Shown: positions 38,848 through 48,408 of the stretch, piece by piece
Layout: the number at the start of each line of letters is the position of its first letter
How positions within the stretch are numbered: position 1 is the stretch's first letter
Origin: Rheinheimera mangrovi
GTDB lineage: Bacteria; Pseudomonadota; Gammaproteobacteria; Enterobacterales; Alteromonadaceae
Assembly (NCBI RefSeq): GCF_003990335.1
Contig: NZ_CP034683.1
Location: 3,579,501 to 3,643,500, forward strand
DNA: 64,000 nucleotides
Reading direction: 5' to 3'
The notes under the pieces: model-generated
The model's input: the letters and a program-made list of their open reading frames with translations, nothing else
What the model was told of the DNA's origin: nothing
Database searches by the model: none
Program-made: the position numbers and the translations under genes

Positions 38848-39657
38848 TTAAATAGTTGGGTCAAAAGCATCCACTGCTTTTTTGCGATGTTCAGCCGCTT
38901 CACGTTCGGCCTGGATAAAAGTTTCATCCTCAATAGTGATTTCCGGCACTATGTCGCAGACGTTGCCACCAAGCTTGTTGACGCTTTGGCACAGCTCCGT
39001 CACTTTGTTATCCAGAAAGTGCATATGATCCAGCATCCGCCCCATCGCATTGGCTACAGGGTCCGGGTTATCGCTGGAGACAGCGTACGCATCAAAGCCA
39101 AATTTTTTCGCCATTTGCTGACGTTGCTCCGTCAGTGCCATATCCTGTTTGGCGACAATACGACCGGGAATACCCACCACTGTTGCGCCAGCTGGTACAT
39201 CTTTCACCACCACAGCATTTGAACCTATACGGGCAGATTCGCCGACATACAAAGGCCCCAGAACTTTGGCACCTGCACCTATGACGACGCCATTGCCTAA
39301 GGTTGGGTGACGTTTACCCGGGTTCCAACTGGTACCACCTAAAGTCACACCGTGGTACAAAGTCACGTCATCACCTATTTCGGCGGTTTCACCTATCACC
39401 ACCCCCATGCCATGGTCGATAAAAAAACGACGGCCTATTTTGGCGCCGGGGTGAATTTCAACTCCTGTTAACCAGCGGGCTATGGTGCTTAAAAAACGCG
39501 CCAGCCATTTCCAGTTCGCTCTCCACAGGCGATGATTCATTCTATGCCACCAGATGGCATGCAAACCTGGATAGTTAGTCAGTACTTCAAAAGCACTGCG
39601 CGCCGCCGGGTCCCGCTCGAACACACTTTTAATGTCTTCTTTGATACCTGCAAACAT
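38848..39657 (-). CDS. cysE: Serine O-acetyltransferase
   Basis: 269 residues from ATG 39657; the 17 in-frame codons upstream overlap trmJ and are not family-like. An N-terminal helical domain precedes a left-handed parallel beta helix of hexapeptide repeats ([38 protein letters not shown]). The active-site histidine is in FIDHGMG. It acetylates serine for cysteine synthesis, the sulfur donor for IscS, which fits its place between trmJ and iscR. The long charged C-terminal tail is of the regulated type. Confidence 0.94.
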   Translation of the reverse strand: MFAGIKEDIKSVFERDPAARSAFEVLTNYPGLHAIWWHRMNHRLWRANWKWLARFLSTIARWLTGVEIHPGAKIGRRFFIDHGMGVVIGETAEIGDDVTLYHGVTLGGTSWNPGKRHPTLGNGVVIGAGAKVLGPLYVGESARIGSNAVVVKDVPAGATVVGIPGRIVAKQDMALTEQRQQMAKKFGFDAYAVSSDNPDPVANAMGRMLDHMHFLDNKVTELCQSVNKLGGNVCDIVPEITIEDETFIQAEREAAEHRKKAVDAFDPTI

Positions 39658-39667
39658 CGTACAAATC

Positions 39668-40390
39668 CTATTGCTTGGTGGTGCGTTGAATCGAGGCCAA
39701 AATGCCACGTAAAATATTCAGTTCTTGATCATCTGGTCTGGAACGGGCAAATAAGCGGCGTAAACGCGCCATCACAATGCCTGGATGCTGCTTAATGATA
39801 AAACCTGTGTCGCTCAGGGTTTGTTCCAGATGAACATAAAACTTCTCCATCTGGTCAATTTCCGGATAAATAGTTAAATCAGCTTCAGGGGTTTTATCCT
39901 GCTGCGCTAAAAAGGCCACCCGAACTTCATAAGCGATAATTTGGACTGCCATAGCTAAATTCAAGGAGCTGTATTCAGGATTAGCGGGAATACAAACATG
40001 GTAGTTACACATTTGCAGCTCTTCATTGGTCAAGCCATTGTTTTCACGGCCAAATACCAATGCCACAGGTTTTTGGTTGGCTTCCAGCACAGCTTTTTCA
40101 CCACATTCACGCGGTTCCAGCATAGGCCAGGATAAAGTACGGGAACGGGCACTGCTGCCAACCACCAAACCACAGTCAGCAATAGCCTGCTCTAACCTAT
40201 CCACGACTTGAGCATTAGCCAGAATGTCGCTGGCTCCCGCCGACAATGCATAAGCCTGACCGTCTGGTAACTCTTTTGGTGACACCAGCACCAGCTTGCT
40301 CAGGCCCATAGTTTTCATGGCGCGGGCAACAGAACCTATGTTTCCGGTATGAGAGGTACCCACTAATACAATACGGATTTGCTCTAACAT
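39668..40390 (-). CDS. trmJ: tRNA (cytidine/uridine-32-2'-O)-methyltransferase TrmJ
   Basis: 240 residues from ATG 40390, with GGAG five to eight bases upstream; a start five codons earlier is possible. A SPOUT methyltransferase with the three trefoil-knot motifs: [29 protein letters not shown] and [18 protein letters not shown]. It methylates position 32 of tRNAs. The trmJ-cysE-iscR order is conserved in related genomes. Its leader contains a perfect 21-bp hairpin. Confidence 0.95.
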   Translation of the reverse strand: MLEQIRIVLVGTSHTGNIGSVARAMKTMGLSKLVLVSPKELPDGQAYALSAGASDILANAQVVDRLEQAIADCGLVVGSSARSRTLSWPMLEPRECGEKAVLEANQKPVALVFGRENNGLTNEELQMCNYHVCIPANPEYSSLNLAMAVQIIAYEVRVAFLAQQDKTPEADLTIYPEIDQMEKFYVHLEQTLSDTGFIIKQHPGIVMARLRRLFARSRPDDQELNILRGILASIQRTTKQ

Positions 40391-40417
40391 GCCCACTCCA
40401 ACCAATACTTAGGACAG

Positions 40418-40463
40418 AAGTCTGCTGCTGTGCTGAAGTCGTCTTCAGCACAGCAGCAGACTT
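40418..40463. other. Perfect 21-bp hairpin in the trmJ leader
   Basis: Inverted arms at 40418-40438 and 40443-40463 with loop TCGT, no mismatches. The arm begins AAGTCTGCTGCTGTGC. It sits 27 bases before the trmJ start. No T run follows it in the trmJ direction, so it is not a standard terminator. Confidence 0.9.
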
Positions 40464-40651
40464 AAAAATTCAAGGGGCGGCATTTTATCACAGCATTAAA
40501 ATTTTGTTGATTGAAATTTAGCAGTCCAGCCATCTAAAGCTTTTTATTCAGCCCCGTTATCCCATAAACACGGCCGCTGGTTTTTTCTGACTGCAAAAGA
40601 TCTTGTGCTTTGTTACACTAGCGCAGGTTTTTAACTCAGAAGGATCGTGTT

Positions 40652-41476
40652 ATGAAGGCGTTATCGCAATTCGTTTTAGTATCCAGTTTAGTGCTTAGCC
40701 AGTTTTCTTTTGCAGATACTGCAACCACAGCTTTACAGCAAGCGGTGCAAAACCCAGCCCGTACTGAAGCCAACAAAGTACGAGACCAATACAGACATCC
40801 GGTTGAAACCTTAGCTTTTTTTGGGGTTACACCACAAAGCACTGTGGTTGAAATAGCTCCTGGTGCTGGCTGGTACACCGAAATTCTGGCGCCCTTACTG
40901 GCCAAAGAAGGCAAATACTATGCGGCTCATTTCCCTGCCAACAGCACCTCCGAATACGCGACACGCAACCTGAAAGCCTTTAAAGAGAAGCTGGCTGCTG
41001 ATGACGCCTACTCTCAGGTTGTTATCACTGAATTCTCTCCGTTACCTAATCAACAAGTCGCTCCGGCTAACAGTGCCGATGTGGTACTAACCTTCCGTAA
41101 CCTGCATAACTGGTATATGCAAAAAGGTGAACAAGGTATGCTCGATGCTTTTGCTTCCTTTTACGCAGCGTTAAAACCTGATGCTGTGTTAGGTGTAGTG
41201 GAACACCGTTTACCCGAAGATAAAAAATCAGCCGACTGGTTAAAGTCAGGCTACTTCCCGCAAAGTCTGGCGGTTGAATTGGCGCAAAAAGCGGGTTTTG
41301 TCTTAGAAGAGAGTAGCGAAATTAACGCCAATCCAAAAGATACAGCCGACCATCCGGGTGGTGTCTGGACTTTACCTCCTACTCTGTCACAAAAAGAGCA
41401 GGACAAAGACAAGTATCTGGCCATTGGTGAAAGTGACCGTATGACTCTGAAATTCCGCAAACCAGCAGCCAAATAG
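40652..41476 (+). CDS. Exported class I SAM-methyltransferase-like protein
   Basis: 274 residues with a clear signal peptide (cleavage likely after FSFA, residue 21). The mature part has a Rossmann methyltransferase fold: motif I VVEIAPGAGWYTEILAPLL, acidic and middle motifs ADVVLTFRNLHNWYMQ, and a C-terminal VEHRLPED region, seen in a family of predicted periplasmic methyltransferases. SAM is not normally available in the periplasm, so the real activity is an open question. AAGGA lies nine bases before the ATG. It runs toward purD, about 75 bases away. Confidence 0.82.
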   Translation: MKALSQFVLVSSLVLSQFSFADTATTALQQAVQNPARTEANKVRDQYRHPVETLAFFGVTPQSTVVEIAPGAGWYTEILAPLLAKEGKYYAAHFPANSTSEYATRNLKAFKEKLAADDAYSQVVITEFSPLPNQQVAPANSADVVLTFRNLHNWYMQKGEQGMLDAFASFYAALKPDAVLGVVEHRLPEDKKSADWLKSGYFPQSLAVELAQKAGFVLEESSEINANPKDTADHPGGVWTLPPTLSQKEQDKDKYLAIGESDRMTLKFRKPAAK

Positions 41477-41551
41477 GCTGCTGTTTGTTTTAGCAACACT
41501 GATTTTTTAGTTTTTAATATTTTTTAGTTTTTGATTAGGGCGAGACTGACA

Positions 41552-42838
41552 ATGAAAGTATTAGTAATAGGTGGTGGTGGTCGTGAACATGCTCTGGCAT
41601 GGAAAGCAGCACAATCTGCTCATGTGACACAAGTTTTTGTAGCTCCGGGTAACGCAGGTACTGCGCTGGAAGCCAATCTGACTAATGTGGCTATTGCAGC
41701 AGACGATGTGCCTGCCCTGACCGCTTTTGCCAAAAGAGAAGGCATAGCTTTGACTATAGTGGGTCCTGAAGCACCACTGGCCAAAGGTGTGGTTGATACC
41801 TTCCGTCAGCAAGGCTTAGCTATTTTTGGCCCAACTCAGGCCTCTGCTCAGTTAGAAAGCTCGAAAGCTTTTGCCAAAGACTTTTTAGCCCGTCACAAAA
41901 TCCCTACTGCGTCTTACGCTAACTTTACGGACATAGAGCCAGCTAAAGCTTATGTGAAAGCCAATGGCACTCCAATAGTCATCAAGGCCGATGGTTTAGC
42001 TGCCGGCAAAGGCGTGATTATCGCCCAGAATGAAGCTGAAGCTTTTGCAGCCATTGACGATATGCTCTCTGGTAACAAGTTTGGTTCAGCTGGCAGCCGT
42101 GTGGTGATTGAAGAGTTTTTAACAGGTGAAGAAGCTTCCTTTATCGTGATGGTCGATGGTACTCACGCTTTAGCTTTTGCATCATCTCAGGATCATAAAG
42201 CCCGTGATGATGGTGACAAAGGTCCAAACACAGGTGGTATGGGTGCTTATTCGCCAGCACCAGTAGTGACTCCTGCCGTACACGATTGGGTAATGCAGAA
42301 TGTAATTTACCCAACAGTGAATGGGATGGCGTCTGAAGGCCATATCTACACAGGTTTCCTCTATGCAGGTTTGATGGTATCGCCAGATGGCACCTGTAAA
42401 GTACTGGAATTTAACTGTCGTTTTGGTGACCCTGAAACTCAGCCAATTATGATGCGTTTACAGTCCGACTTAGTTGAGCTGTGCCAGGCCGCTGTGGAAG
42501 GTAAATTAGCCCAGCAAGAGATTAAATTCGACGGCCGCGCCGCTGTAGGTGTAGTGCTGGCTGCTGGTGGTTATCCGGATGATTATCGCAAAGGTGATGT
42601 GATTTCAGGTTTACCTACAGAGGACAGCCGTGAAGCCAAAGTATTCCACGCTGGCACTGTATTAAAAGACGGTCAGGTGCTGACAGCAGGTGGTCGGGTG
42701 CTTTGTGCCACAGCTTTAGGCGCCAATGTGACCGCGGCACAAAAAGCAGCCTATGAGCTGACTGATAAAGTGCAGTGGGACGGTGTTTTCAGCAGACGTG
42801 ATATAGGTTACCGCGCCATCAAACGTGAAAACAGCTGA
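41552..42838 (+). CDS. purD: Phosphoribosylamine-glycine ligase
   Basis: 428 residues from ATG 41552 (MKVLVIGGGGREHALAWKAA); the open frame begins seven codons earlier. An ATP-grasp enzyme (FAKDFLARHKIPTASY; GLAAGKGVIIA; FNCRFGDPETQPI) making GAR in step two of purine synthesis. purH, its usual partner, is not adjacent here. Followed by a hairpin and a triple tandem repeat. Confidence 0.96.
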   Translation: MKVLVIGGGGREHALAWKAAQSAHVTQVFVAPGNAGTALEANLTNVAIAADDVPALTAFAKREGIALTIVGPEAPLAKGVVDTFRQQGLAIFGPTQASAQLESSKAFAKDFLARHKIPTASYANFTDIEPAKAYVKANGTPIVIKADGLAAGKGVIIAQNEAEAFAAIDDMLSGNKFGSAGSRVVIEEFLTGEEASFIVMVDGTHALAFASSQDHKARDDGDKGPNTGGMGAYSPAPVVTPAVHDWVMQNVIYPTVNGMASEGHIYTGFLYAGLMVSPDGTCKVLEFNCRFGDPETQPIMMRLQSDLVELCQAAVEGKLAQQEIKFDGRAAVGVVLAAGGYPDDYRKGDVISGLPTEDSREAKVFHAGTVLKDGQVLTAGGRVLCATALGANVTAAQKAAYELTDKVQWDGVFSRRDIGYRAIKRENS

Positions 42839-42854
42839 TTAGATGGATATCAGA

Positions 42855-42879
42855 CAAGGGCGCCTTTATGGCGCCTTTG
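42855..42879 (+). terminator. purD terminator
   Basis: Stem CAAGGGCGCC / GGCGCCTTTG with loop TTTAT, 17 bases after the stop. The T tract after it is short, and three further hairpins in the tandem repeat may add to termination. Confidence 0.65.
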
Positions 42880-43121
42880 TTATTCGCTGCCATCCTTGGC
42901 GCTCACCCTTGGGGCCATCGTCGCTGCGCTCCAATGTTAAAAATTGCTCCAGGCAATTTTTTATTCGCTGCCATCCTTGGCGCTCACCCTTGGGGCCATC
43001 GTCGCTGCGCTCCAATGTTAAAAATTGCTCCAGGCAATTTTTTATTCGCTGCCATCCTTGGCGCTCCCCTTGGGGCCATCGTCGCTGCGCTCCAATGTTA
43101 AAAATTGCTCCAGGCAATTTT
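42880..43121. repeat. Triple 81-bp tandem repeat with terminator-like hairpins
   Basis: Units 42880-42960, 42961-43041 and 43042-43121 (81, 81 and 80 bp) are almost identical; the third lacks one base in the CGCTCACCCTTGGGG segment. Each holds AAAAATTGC-TCCAG-GCAATTTTT, a 9-bp stem flanked by A and T tracts. An open frame of about 110 codons crosses the array but simply repeats itself and has no ribosome site. Together with the hairpin before it, this fills most of the 406-base gap between purD and the nuclease gene. Confidence 0.9.
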
Positions 43122-43243
43122 TTATTTAACCGCCGTTCACAGCAATTTCATACGAATTTCAACGATTTGCCCTTGTAGATTTTTCTGGGTGCCTTAGGCT
43201 GTACGGATCTGTGCTTATGCTCCTGAATTAAAGGACTCTTTTG

Positions 43244-45022
43244 ATGAAATTATCCATTTTTACTTTACTGGTGCTATCCACTGGTTCATTTGCTGTTTCT
43301 GCCGCTTGTCAGACAGAAACCGCTATTGCAGCAATTCAGGGCGATGCGAAACAAAGCCCGCTGTTAAACAACACTGTGTCTACATCAGGTGTAGTCACTG
43401 CAGTGTTGTATCCGGGCAGTAAAGCGGCAGGCATTTTGATCCAAAGTTTGACGCCTGATAACAATCCAAAAACCAGTGAGGCTCTATTTATCGCCAGCAA
43501 AGAGCTGGTGCAGACAGCGAAGCCAGGTCAGCAGGTTCAAGTGAAGGGTAAAGTGGCTGAGCTCAATGGCATGACAGCTTTAGTGGATGTCACCAGTTCA
43601 GTCTGTGGTCAACAAACAGCGCCAAAGCCTGTAGCCGCAAAATTGCCTGTTCAATCCAGACAAGATTGGGAAGCTTTGGAAGGTCAGTATTTGTCGTTCT
43701 CCCAACCTCTCATTGTCAACGACACTTATCCGTTAGCACGCTACGGTGAAATTTTACTGGCCGATAAAAGACTCTGGGTTGCCACAGAGTTACACAGACC
43801 AGGTAAAGAAGCCCAGCAGTTAGAGCAACAACAGCGTTTAAGCCAACTGTGGCTGGACGATGGTATTTTTAAACAGAATCCAGACCCTGTTATTTTCCCT
43901 GACGGCAATTTATCAGCCAGCAATACGGTGCGGGTTGGCGATACAGTGAAAAACCTGCAGGGTTATTTAATTGAAACTAAACAAGGTTACCGCTTAGTTG
44001 CGGCACAAGTGCCTGATTTTGAAACCAGCAATGCAAGAACTGAAGCGCCAAAAGCCAAAGCGGCGGATCAAATCCGGGTGGCCAGTTTTAACGTGCTGAA
44101 CTTTTTTACCGGTGAAACCGCAGCCAATCCTTTTCCTACCCGCCGTGGTGCTACAAATGCAAATGAGCTAGAGCGCCAGCAAGCCAAAATGATAGCGGCT
44201 TTATCCCGCATGGATGCTGATGTGATAGGTTTGCTGGAAGTAGAAAACAATGGTTTTGACGAGCGCAGTGCTTTGGCCACTATAGTGCGCGAACTGAATA
44301 AAGCGCTTGGCGAAAATCGTTATGCTTTTGTCAAACCAGAGAGCTCTCAGGGCAATGATGCGATTAAAGTTGCGATGATCTATAACCAGCAAAAGGTGAC
44401 TGAGACAGGCAAAGCGGCAGTGACAGCCGAAGGACCATTTGCTTATGGTTCACGTGCCCCTTTAGCGCAGAGCTTCAAAGCCAAAACAGCGTCAACCTCC
44501 TTTACCGTCAGTATTAATCACTTTAAATCCAAAGGCAGTTGCCCGGATAAGCAATCCAACACAACAACCCATGGCAACAATGACAATAAAGATGGCCAAG
44601 GCTGCTGGAATCAGTCTCGTGTAGAAGCGGCAAAAGCCTTAGCTGCCTGGCTGCAAAGCCAACCTACAGGCGTCAATACCCCACATCAACTGGTGATTGG
44701 CGATTTAAATGCTTACCGTAAAGAAGACCCAATTTATGCACTGGAACAAGCAGGTTGGATGCATTTGGCGCCAGTTGCTGAAACCGGCCATTATTCTTAT
44801 GTGTATCAAGGTCGTACAGGGTCTTTAGATCACGCCCTTGCCAGCAAAAGCATGGCGAAACAGCTGACTCAATTCCAGCACTGGAATATCAATGCCGACG
44901 AGCCAGCCGTACTGGATTACAACACAGAATTTAAATCAGAAGCACAGCAAAAGATGTGGTATGCACCGGATCCTTACCGCTCGTCGGATCATGACCCGGT
45001 GTTGATCGACTTTAAGTTTTAA
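43244..45022 (+). CDS. Extracellular ExeM/NucH-type endonuclease
   Basis: 592 residues from ATG 43244, with AAAGGA about ten bases upstream. A signal peptide ends near VSAA. The N-terminal ~250 residues include an OB-like nucleic-acid-binding region (GVVTAVLYPGSKAAGILIQS). From about residue 275 it is an endonuclease/exonuclease/phosphatase domain: RVASFNVLNFF, IGLLEVENNG, SINHFKSKGSCPDK, VIGDLNAY and the terminal SSDHDPVLIDF. Cysteines around CPDK and GCWN may form a disulfide. This family degrades extracellular DNA for nutrition and biofilm turnover. Ends four bases inside the convergent propeller gene. Confidence 0.9.
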   Translation: MKLSIFTLLVLSTGSFAVSAACQTETAIAAIQGDAKQSPLLNNTVSTSGVVTAVLYPGSKAAGILIQSLTPDNNPKTSEALFIASKELVQTAKPGQQVQVKGKVAELNGMTALVDVTSSVCGQQTAPKPVAAKLPVQSRQDWEALEGQYLSFSQPLIVNDTYPLARYGEILLADKRLWVATELHRPGKEAQQLEQQQRLSQLWLDDGIFKQNPDPVIFPDGNLSASNTVRVGDTVKNLQGYLIETKQGYRLVAAQVPDFETSNARTEAPKAKAADQIRVASFNVLNFFTGETAANPFPTRRGATNANELERQQAKMIAALSRMDADVIGLLEVENNGFDERSALATIVRELNKALGENRYAFVKPESSQGNDAIKVAMIYNQQKVTETGKAAVTAEGPFAYGSRAPLAQSFKAKTASTSFTVSINHFKSKGSCPDKQSNTTTHGNNDNKDGQGCWNQSRVEAAKALAAWLQSQPTGVNTPHQLVIGDLNAYRKEDPIYALEQAGWMHLAPVAETGHYSYVYQGRTGSLDHALASKSMAKQLTQFQHWNINADEPAVLDYNTEFKSEAQQKMWYAPDPYRSSDHDPVLIDFKF

Positions 45023-45888
45023 AGCTTACAAACAAAAGCCAGCTGACTGCGCTCTTTATTGAGCGCAAAACGGCTGACTTCAGTACCACAGTCTTTCGAT
45101 AAATCTAACCACAAAGTCCAGCCTTGTTTATCTGAGGCTTGCCACTGATAAATTTTTGTACCAGCTGATACCAGTAAAGTATCAGCTGACCACCAGACTA
45201 AATCCTGACCTTTCTCAGGCAGCGCCAGCTCAGTCGCAGTCGTAGTTCTGGTTTTCACATCGTAAAAACTTAAATAGAGTTGCTCGTGTTTGGCCTCAGT
45301 GTAATAAGCTTTTTGAGTACCAGGTTGCCAGCTTAACGCCCGGCCTACCCCTGTCGCCAGCGTCGTCAGCTTGCCGTTTTTATCCAGATAACGCACTGTA
45401 TGGTTGTCTTCTTTATCGCCCAGAATAAACAACAACAGATCCTGATCCTGCCCCCAGGCATGATAACCCACCCCTTTCGGATCGGCTTTTAGCAAACTGC
45501 TGTTGCCCTGCCAGTCCACTTTCCATAATCGTTGTGTTTGATCGGCTTCCACTACAACTACGGATACACCTGAACCATCAGGTAATAAGGTGGGCGAATA
45601 TTCACTTAACGCTGTTTTGCTCAGCAGTTGCTGCTTTCTCTCTACTACAGAATAAAGCCCTATATCAGTTTGAGCTGCTGTATCTTTACCTTGCTCCAGC
45701 GTAAAAAATAAGCTTTTCCCGTCCATGCTAAAAGTTGGCTGATTGATATAAGTTGGAGCTTCGTTAATTTTTACGCTGTTAGAAACAGACAAATCTTTTG
45801 ATAAATCAGCCAGATATAAATTGTATTGTGGTAAAGCTGCTGCCACGGGTAAAACCATAGCAGCCAAAGCAAGAGAAAGTAATCGCAC
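45019..45888 (-). CDS. Periplasmic TolB-like beta-propeller protein
   Basis: 289 residues with a signal peptide (MRLLSLALAAMVLPVAAA). The mature protein has repeated WD40/PD40-type blades: QPTFSMDGKSLFFTL, YSPTLLPDGSGVSVV, GYHAWGQDQDLLLFI and ALSWQPGTQKAYYT. Such propellers act as binding platforms; no catalytic residue is evident. It stands alone, divergent from prkB. Function unknown. Confidence 0.75.
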   Translation of the reverse strand: MRLLSLALAAMVLPVAAALPQYNLYLADLSKDLSVSNSVKINEAPTYINQPTFSMDGKSLFFTLEQGKDTAAQTDIGLYSVVERKQQLLSKTALSEYSPTLLPDGSGVSVVVVEADQTQRLWKVDWQGNSSLLKADPKGVGYHAWGQDQDLLLFILGDKEDNHTVRYLDKNGKLTTLATGVGRALSWQPGTQKAYYTEAKHEQLYLSFYDVKTRTTTATELALPEKGQDLVWWSADTLLVSAGTKIYQWQASDKQGWTLWLDLSKDCGTEVSRFALNKERSQLAFVCKL

Positions 45889-45996
45889 TTGATAGTCCTT
45901 GTGGGTGAATGAGCAACAGCTTCATTACTGTGCTTGCAGTAACCTTACTTTATCCTTTATGGTAGTCGGCTGACAATCAACACAACCTGGCTTTTT

Positions 45997-46890
45997 ATGT
46001 CTCACAAAAACCCTATTATTGCGGTCACAGGTTCTTCAGGTGCTGGCACTACCACCACGATGAGCGCTTTCTCACATATATTCCGCAGCCTTGGTATAGA
46101 CGCAGGTTTTGTCGCAGGAGATTGTTTTCACAAATACAGCAGACCAGAAATGGATCTGGAAGTACGTAAAGCTAAGGAACATGGCAAACATATCAGCTAC
46201 TTTGGCGCAGAAGCGAACGACTTTGCCGCTTTAGAATCGCTGTTCTCAAGTTATGCCGAAACAGGTACTGGCAAAGTACGACAGTATTTACATACCTTTG
46301 ATGAAGCTGTGCCTTATAACCAACTGCCAGGCACTTTTACGCCCTGGCAAGATTTACGCCCTAACACCGATTTGTTGTTTTATGAGGGCTTACATGGTGG
46401 TGTAGTAACTGAACAAAACAATGTGGCTCAGCATGTGGATTTGCTGATCGGCATGGTACCTATAGTCAACTTAGAGTGGATCCAAAAAATCATCCGCGAC
46501 ACCTCTGAACGTGGCCATAGCCGCGAGGCCGTGATGTCGAGCATAGTGCGCAGCATGGATGATTACGTGAATCAGATCACTCCGCAGTTTTCCCGTACTC
46601 ATATCAACTTTCAGCGCGTGCCTACGGTCGATACTTCCAACCCATTCAGTGCCAAAGATATTCCGTCATTGGATGAAAGCTTTGTGGTGATCCGCTTCCG
46701 TGGCATTAAACATGTCGACTTCCCTTATTACCTGCAAATGATCAACGGCGCTTTTATGTCACGGGTCAATACACTGGTGGTGCCGGGAGGAAAAATGAAT
46801 CTGGCGATGGAACTGATTTTAACGCCGCTGGTAGAGCAGCTGATTATTAAAAGGCGTCAGGCCAGGGGGCAGATTAACTGGCTGGAATAA
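45997..46890 (+). CDS. prkB: Phosphoribulokinase-like protein PrkB
   Basis: 297 residues. P-loop GSSGAGTTTT (12-21) and PRK family segments such as AGDCFHKYSRPEMD, FYEGLHGGVV and GMVPIVNLEWIQKI. It is similar in length to E. coli PrkB, whose role in non-autotrophs is not settled. No RuBisCO gene is in the window. In E. coli prkB-yhfA-crp are neighbours; here speD and yhfA follow on the other strand and crp is missing. Downstream is repeat copy 4. Confidence 0.93.
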   Translation: MSHKNPIIAVTGSSGAGTTTTMSAFSHIFRSLGIDAGFVAGDCFHKYSRPEMDLEVRKAKEHGKHISYFGAEANDFAALESLFSSYAETGTGKVRQYLHTFDEAVPYNQLPGTFTPWQDLRPNTDLLFYEGLHGGVVTEQNNVAQHVDLLIGMVPIVNLEWIQKIIRDTSERGHSREAVMSSIVRSMDDYVNQITPQFSRTHINFQRVPTVDTSNPFSAKDIPSLDESFVVIRFRGIKHVDFPYYLQMINGAFMSRVNTLVVPGGKMNLAMELILTPLVEQLIIKRRQARGQINWLE

Positions 46891-46894
46891 TTAG

Positions 46895-47020
46895 CCTTCG
46901 TACTTGAAGCTGCAGCTTTGTTGCCTGCCTGTTCCCGGCATTGGTTTGGCGTCGGGACGGGCGCGGATAAACCACGCCCCTACGTGCCGCCGATCTGCAA
47001 CTCCAATTACTTTGGGTATA
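46895..47020 (-). repeat. Dispersed modular palindromic repeat, copy 4 (chimeric)
   Basis: The outer segments match the other copies in reverse (TTCGTACTTGAAGCTGCAGC at the left, TGCAACTCCAATTACTTTGG at the right). The centre lacks the CCCCAGGAGCATAG hairpin and carries an unrelated segment with a GGGCGCGG-ATAAA-CCACGCCC hairpin and CCTACG, which resembles the short GC-rich repeat seen at 9520 and 23006. It forms the 3' flank of both prkB and speD. Confidence 0.85.
46958..46983. repeat. Short GC-rich hairpin repeat (REP-like), copy 3, nested
   Basis: GGGCGCGG, loop ATAAA, CCACGCCC followed by CTACG: same design as copies 1 and 2, but embedded inside chimeric repeat copy 4. The stem has a GCGG/CCAC irregularity. 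Confidence 0.5.
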
Positions 47021-47034
47021 ACGGGGAAACTAAG

Positions 47035-47841
47035 TTATTCCATTTCCGGTAAATTGCGGCCGTAAAAGATTTCCCGCATTTCGCGTTTTACTTTTTTGTT
47101 GATGGTTTTACGCTCAACATCGTCCAGCTCACCAACACCTGTACCAAACAGATAGTTGTTCAAGTCATACTCTTTGAGCATCATTTTGGTGTGAAACAGG
47201 TTTTCCTGGTACACATTCACATCCACCATCTGGAAGGCATTTTTAGTCTGCTCGTCCATAAAATTCTGAATCGAATGAATAGGATGGTCTATGTAGTGTT
47301 TGACACCTTTCACGTCACGGGTAAAACCACGCACCCGGTAATCTATGGTCACTATGTCTGACTCAAAACTGTGGATCAGGAAGTTCAGCGCCTTCAAGGG
47401 TGAAATTAAACCACAAGTCGAAACTTCAATATCAGCGCGGAAAGTACAGATGCCATCCTGTGGATGCACTTCAGGATAGGTATGCACACAAATATGGCTT
47501 TTATCCAGGTGAGCCACCACAGAATCCGGCAATGGGCCTGGATTTTCTGAGTTATCCGGTGAACCTTCAATAGGTTCTTCACAGACCAAAATGGTCACGC
47601 TGGCGCCTTGTGGGTCATAATCCTGCCGGGCAATATTTAAAATATTGGCGCCGATAATATCCACCACTTCACTCAGAATATCGGTCAGACGATCGGCATT
47701 GTATTGCTCGTCGATGTAGGAGATATACTCCTGACGATGTTGCTCAGTCTGGGCATAGCAGATATCGTAAATGCTGAAACTCAGGCTCTTGGTCAGGTTA
47801 TTAAAACCATGCAGTCTTAGTTTTTCAAAAGGTTTAACCAC
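47035..47841 (-). CDS. speD: S-adenosylmethionine decarboxylase proenzyme
   Basis: 268 residues, E. coli class. Self-cleavage at Lys114-Ser115 in [14 protein letters not shown] makes the pyruvoyl cofactor; His and Cys of the active site are in DKSHICVH and STCGLISP. It makes decarboxylated SAM for spermidine synthesis. speE is not adjacent here. It precedes the repeat on its 3' side. Confidence 0.96.
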   Translation of the reverse strand: MVKPFEKLRLHGFNNLTKSLSFSIYDICYAQTEQHRQEYISYIDEQYNADRLTDILSEVVDIIGANILNIARQDYDPQGASVTILVCEEPIEGSPDNSENPGPLPDSVVAHLDKSHICVHTYPEVHPQDGICTFRADIEVSTCGLISPLKALNFLIHSFESDIVTIDYRVRGFTRDVKGVKHYIDHPIHSIQNFMDEQTKNAFQMVDVNVYQENLFHTKMMLKEYDLNNYLFGTGVGELDDVERKTINKKVKREMREIFYGRNLPEME

Positions 47842-47904
47842 GTCTTCTTTACCTCAATAGTCAGCACTGTGGTCCAGTATAGAACAACAGCTCTGATGCA
47901 ATCC

Positions 47905-48339
47905 TTATTCAGATTCAGCCGCAGGCTGTACTTCGGATTGTTTCACACTAAAAGAATGCGTCACTTCGACACTTTGTGACAACATAATAGAAACAGAACA
48001 GTATTTCTCAGCCGACAAATTCACTGCTTTTTCCACATGTTTTTCGCTGACATTAAAACCAGTCACGACAAAATGCAGATGAATTTTACTGAATACACGA
48101 GGAATGGTTTCTACACGCTCTCCAGTTAAAATCACTTCACAATCCGTGACTTGCTGTCTGGCTTTTTGCAGAATACTAACAACGTCAACCGAAGAACAGG
48201 CACCAGCTGACATCAGCACCATTTCCATAGGGCTGGGTGCAGCACTGCCTTCTTTATGAGCGTCAAACACCACATTGTGGCCACTATCAGAACGACCGAT
48301 AAAAGTCTGGTCACCGGCCCATTTTACGCTGGCTTGCAT
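47905..48339 (-). CDS. yhfA: OsmC-like peroxiredoxin-family protein YhfA
   Basis: 144 residues. OsmC/Ohr fold with the two reactive cysteines Cys48 (AGACSSVD) and Cys114 (EKYCSVSIML). OsmC proteins reduce organic hydroperoxides; the YhfA branch is poorly characterised. In E. coli it lies between prkB and crp; here crp does not follow. Confidence 0.88.
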   Translation of the reverse strand: MQASVKWAGDQTFIGRSDSGHNVVFDAHKEGSAAPSPMEMVLMSAGACSSVDVVSILQKARQQVTDCEVILTGERVETIPRVFSKIHLHFVVTGFNVSEKHVEKAVNLSAEKYCSVSIMLSQSVEVTHSFSVKQSEVQPAAESE

Positions 48340-48408
48340 AGAAGATCCTGTTGTCCGTATAAAAGAACGACTATTTTACGGAAAACAGTCAGATGAGGCT
48401 AGTTAAGA

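Noticed and set aside
42880..43121. Possible CRISPR array
   Set aside because: Units are directly adjacent without unique spacers, and no cas genes are near.
42843..43178. 111-codon open frame through the tandem repeat
   Set aside because: It only repeats itself with the 81-bp period (81 is a multiple of three), has no ribosome site and no known similarity.
45997..46890. Calvin cycle capacity
   Set aside because: Only a PrkB-type protein is present; no RuBisCO genes in the window and PrkB is common in heterotrophs.
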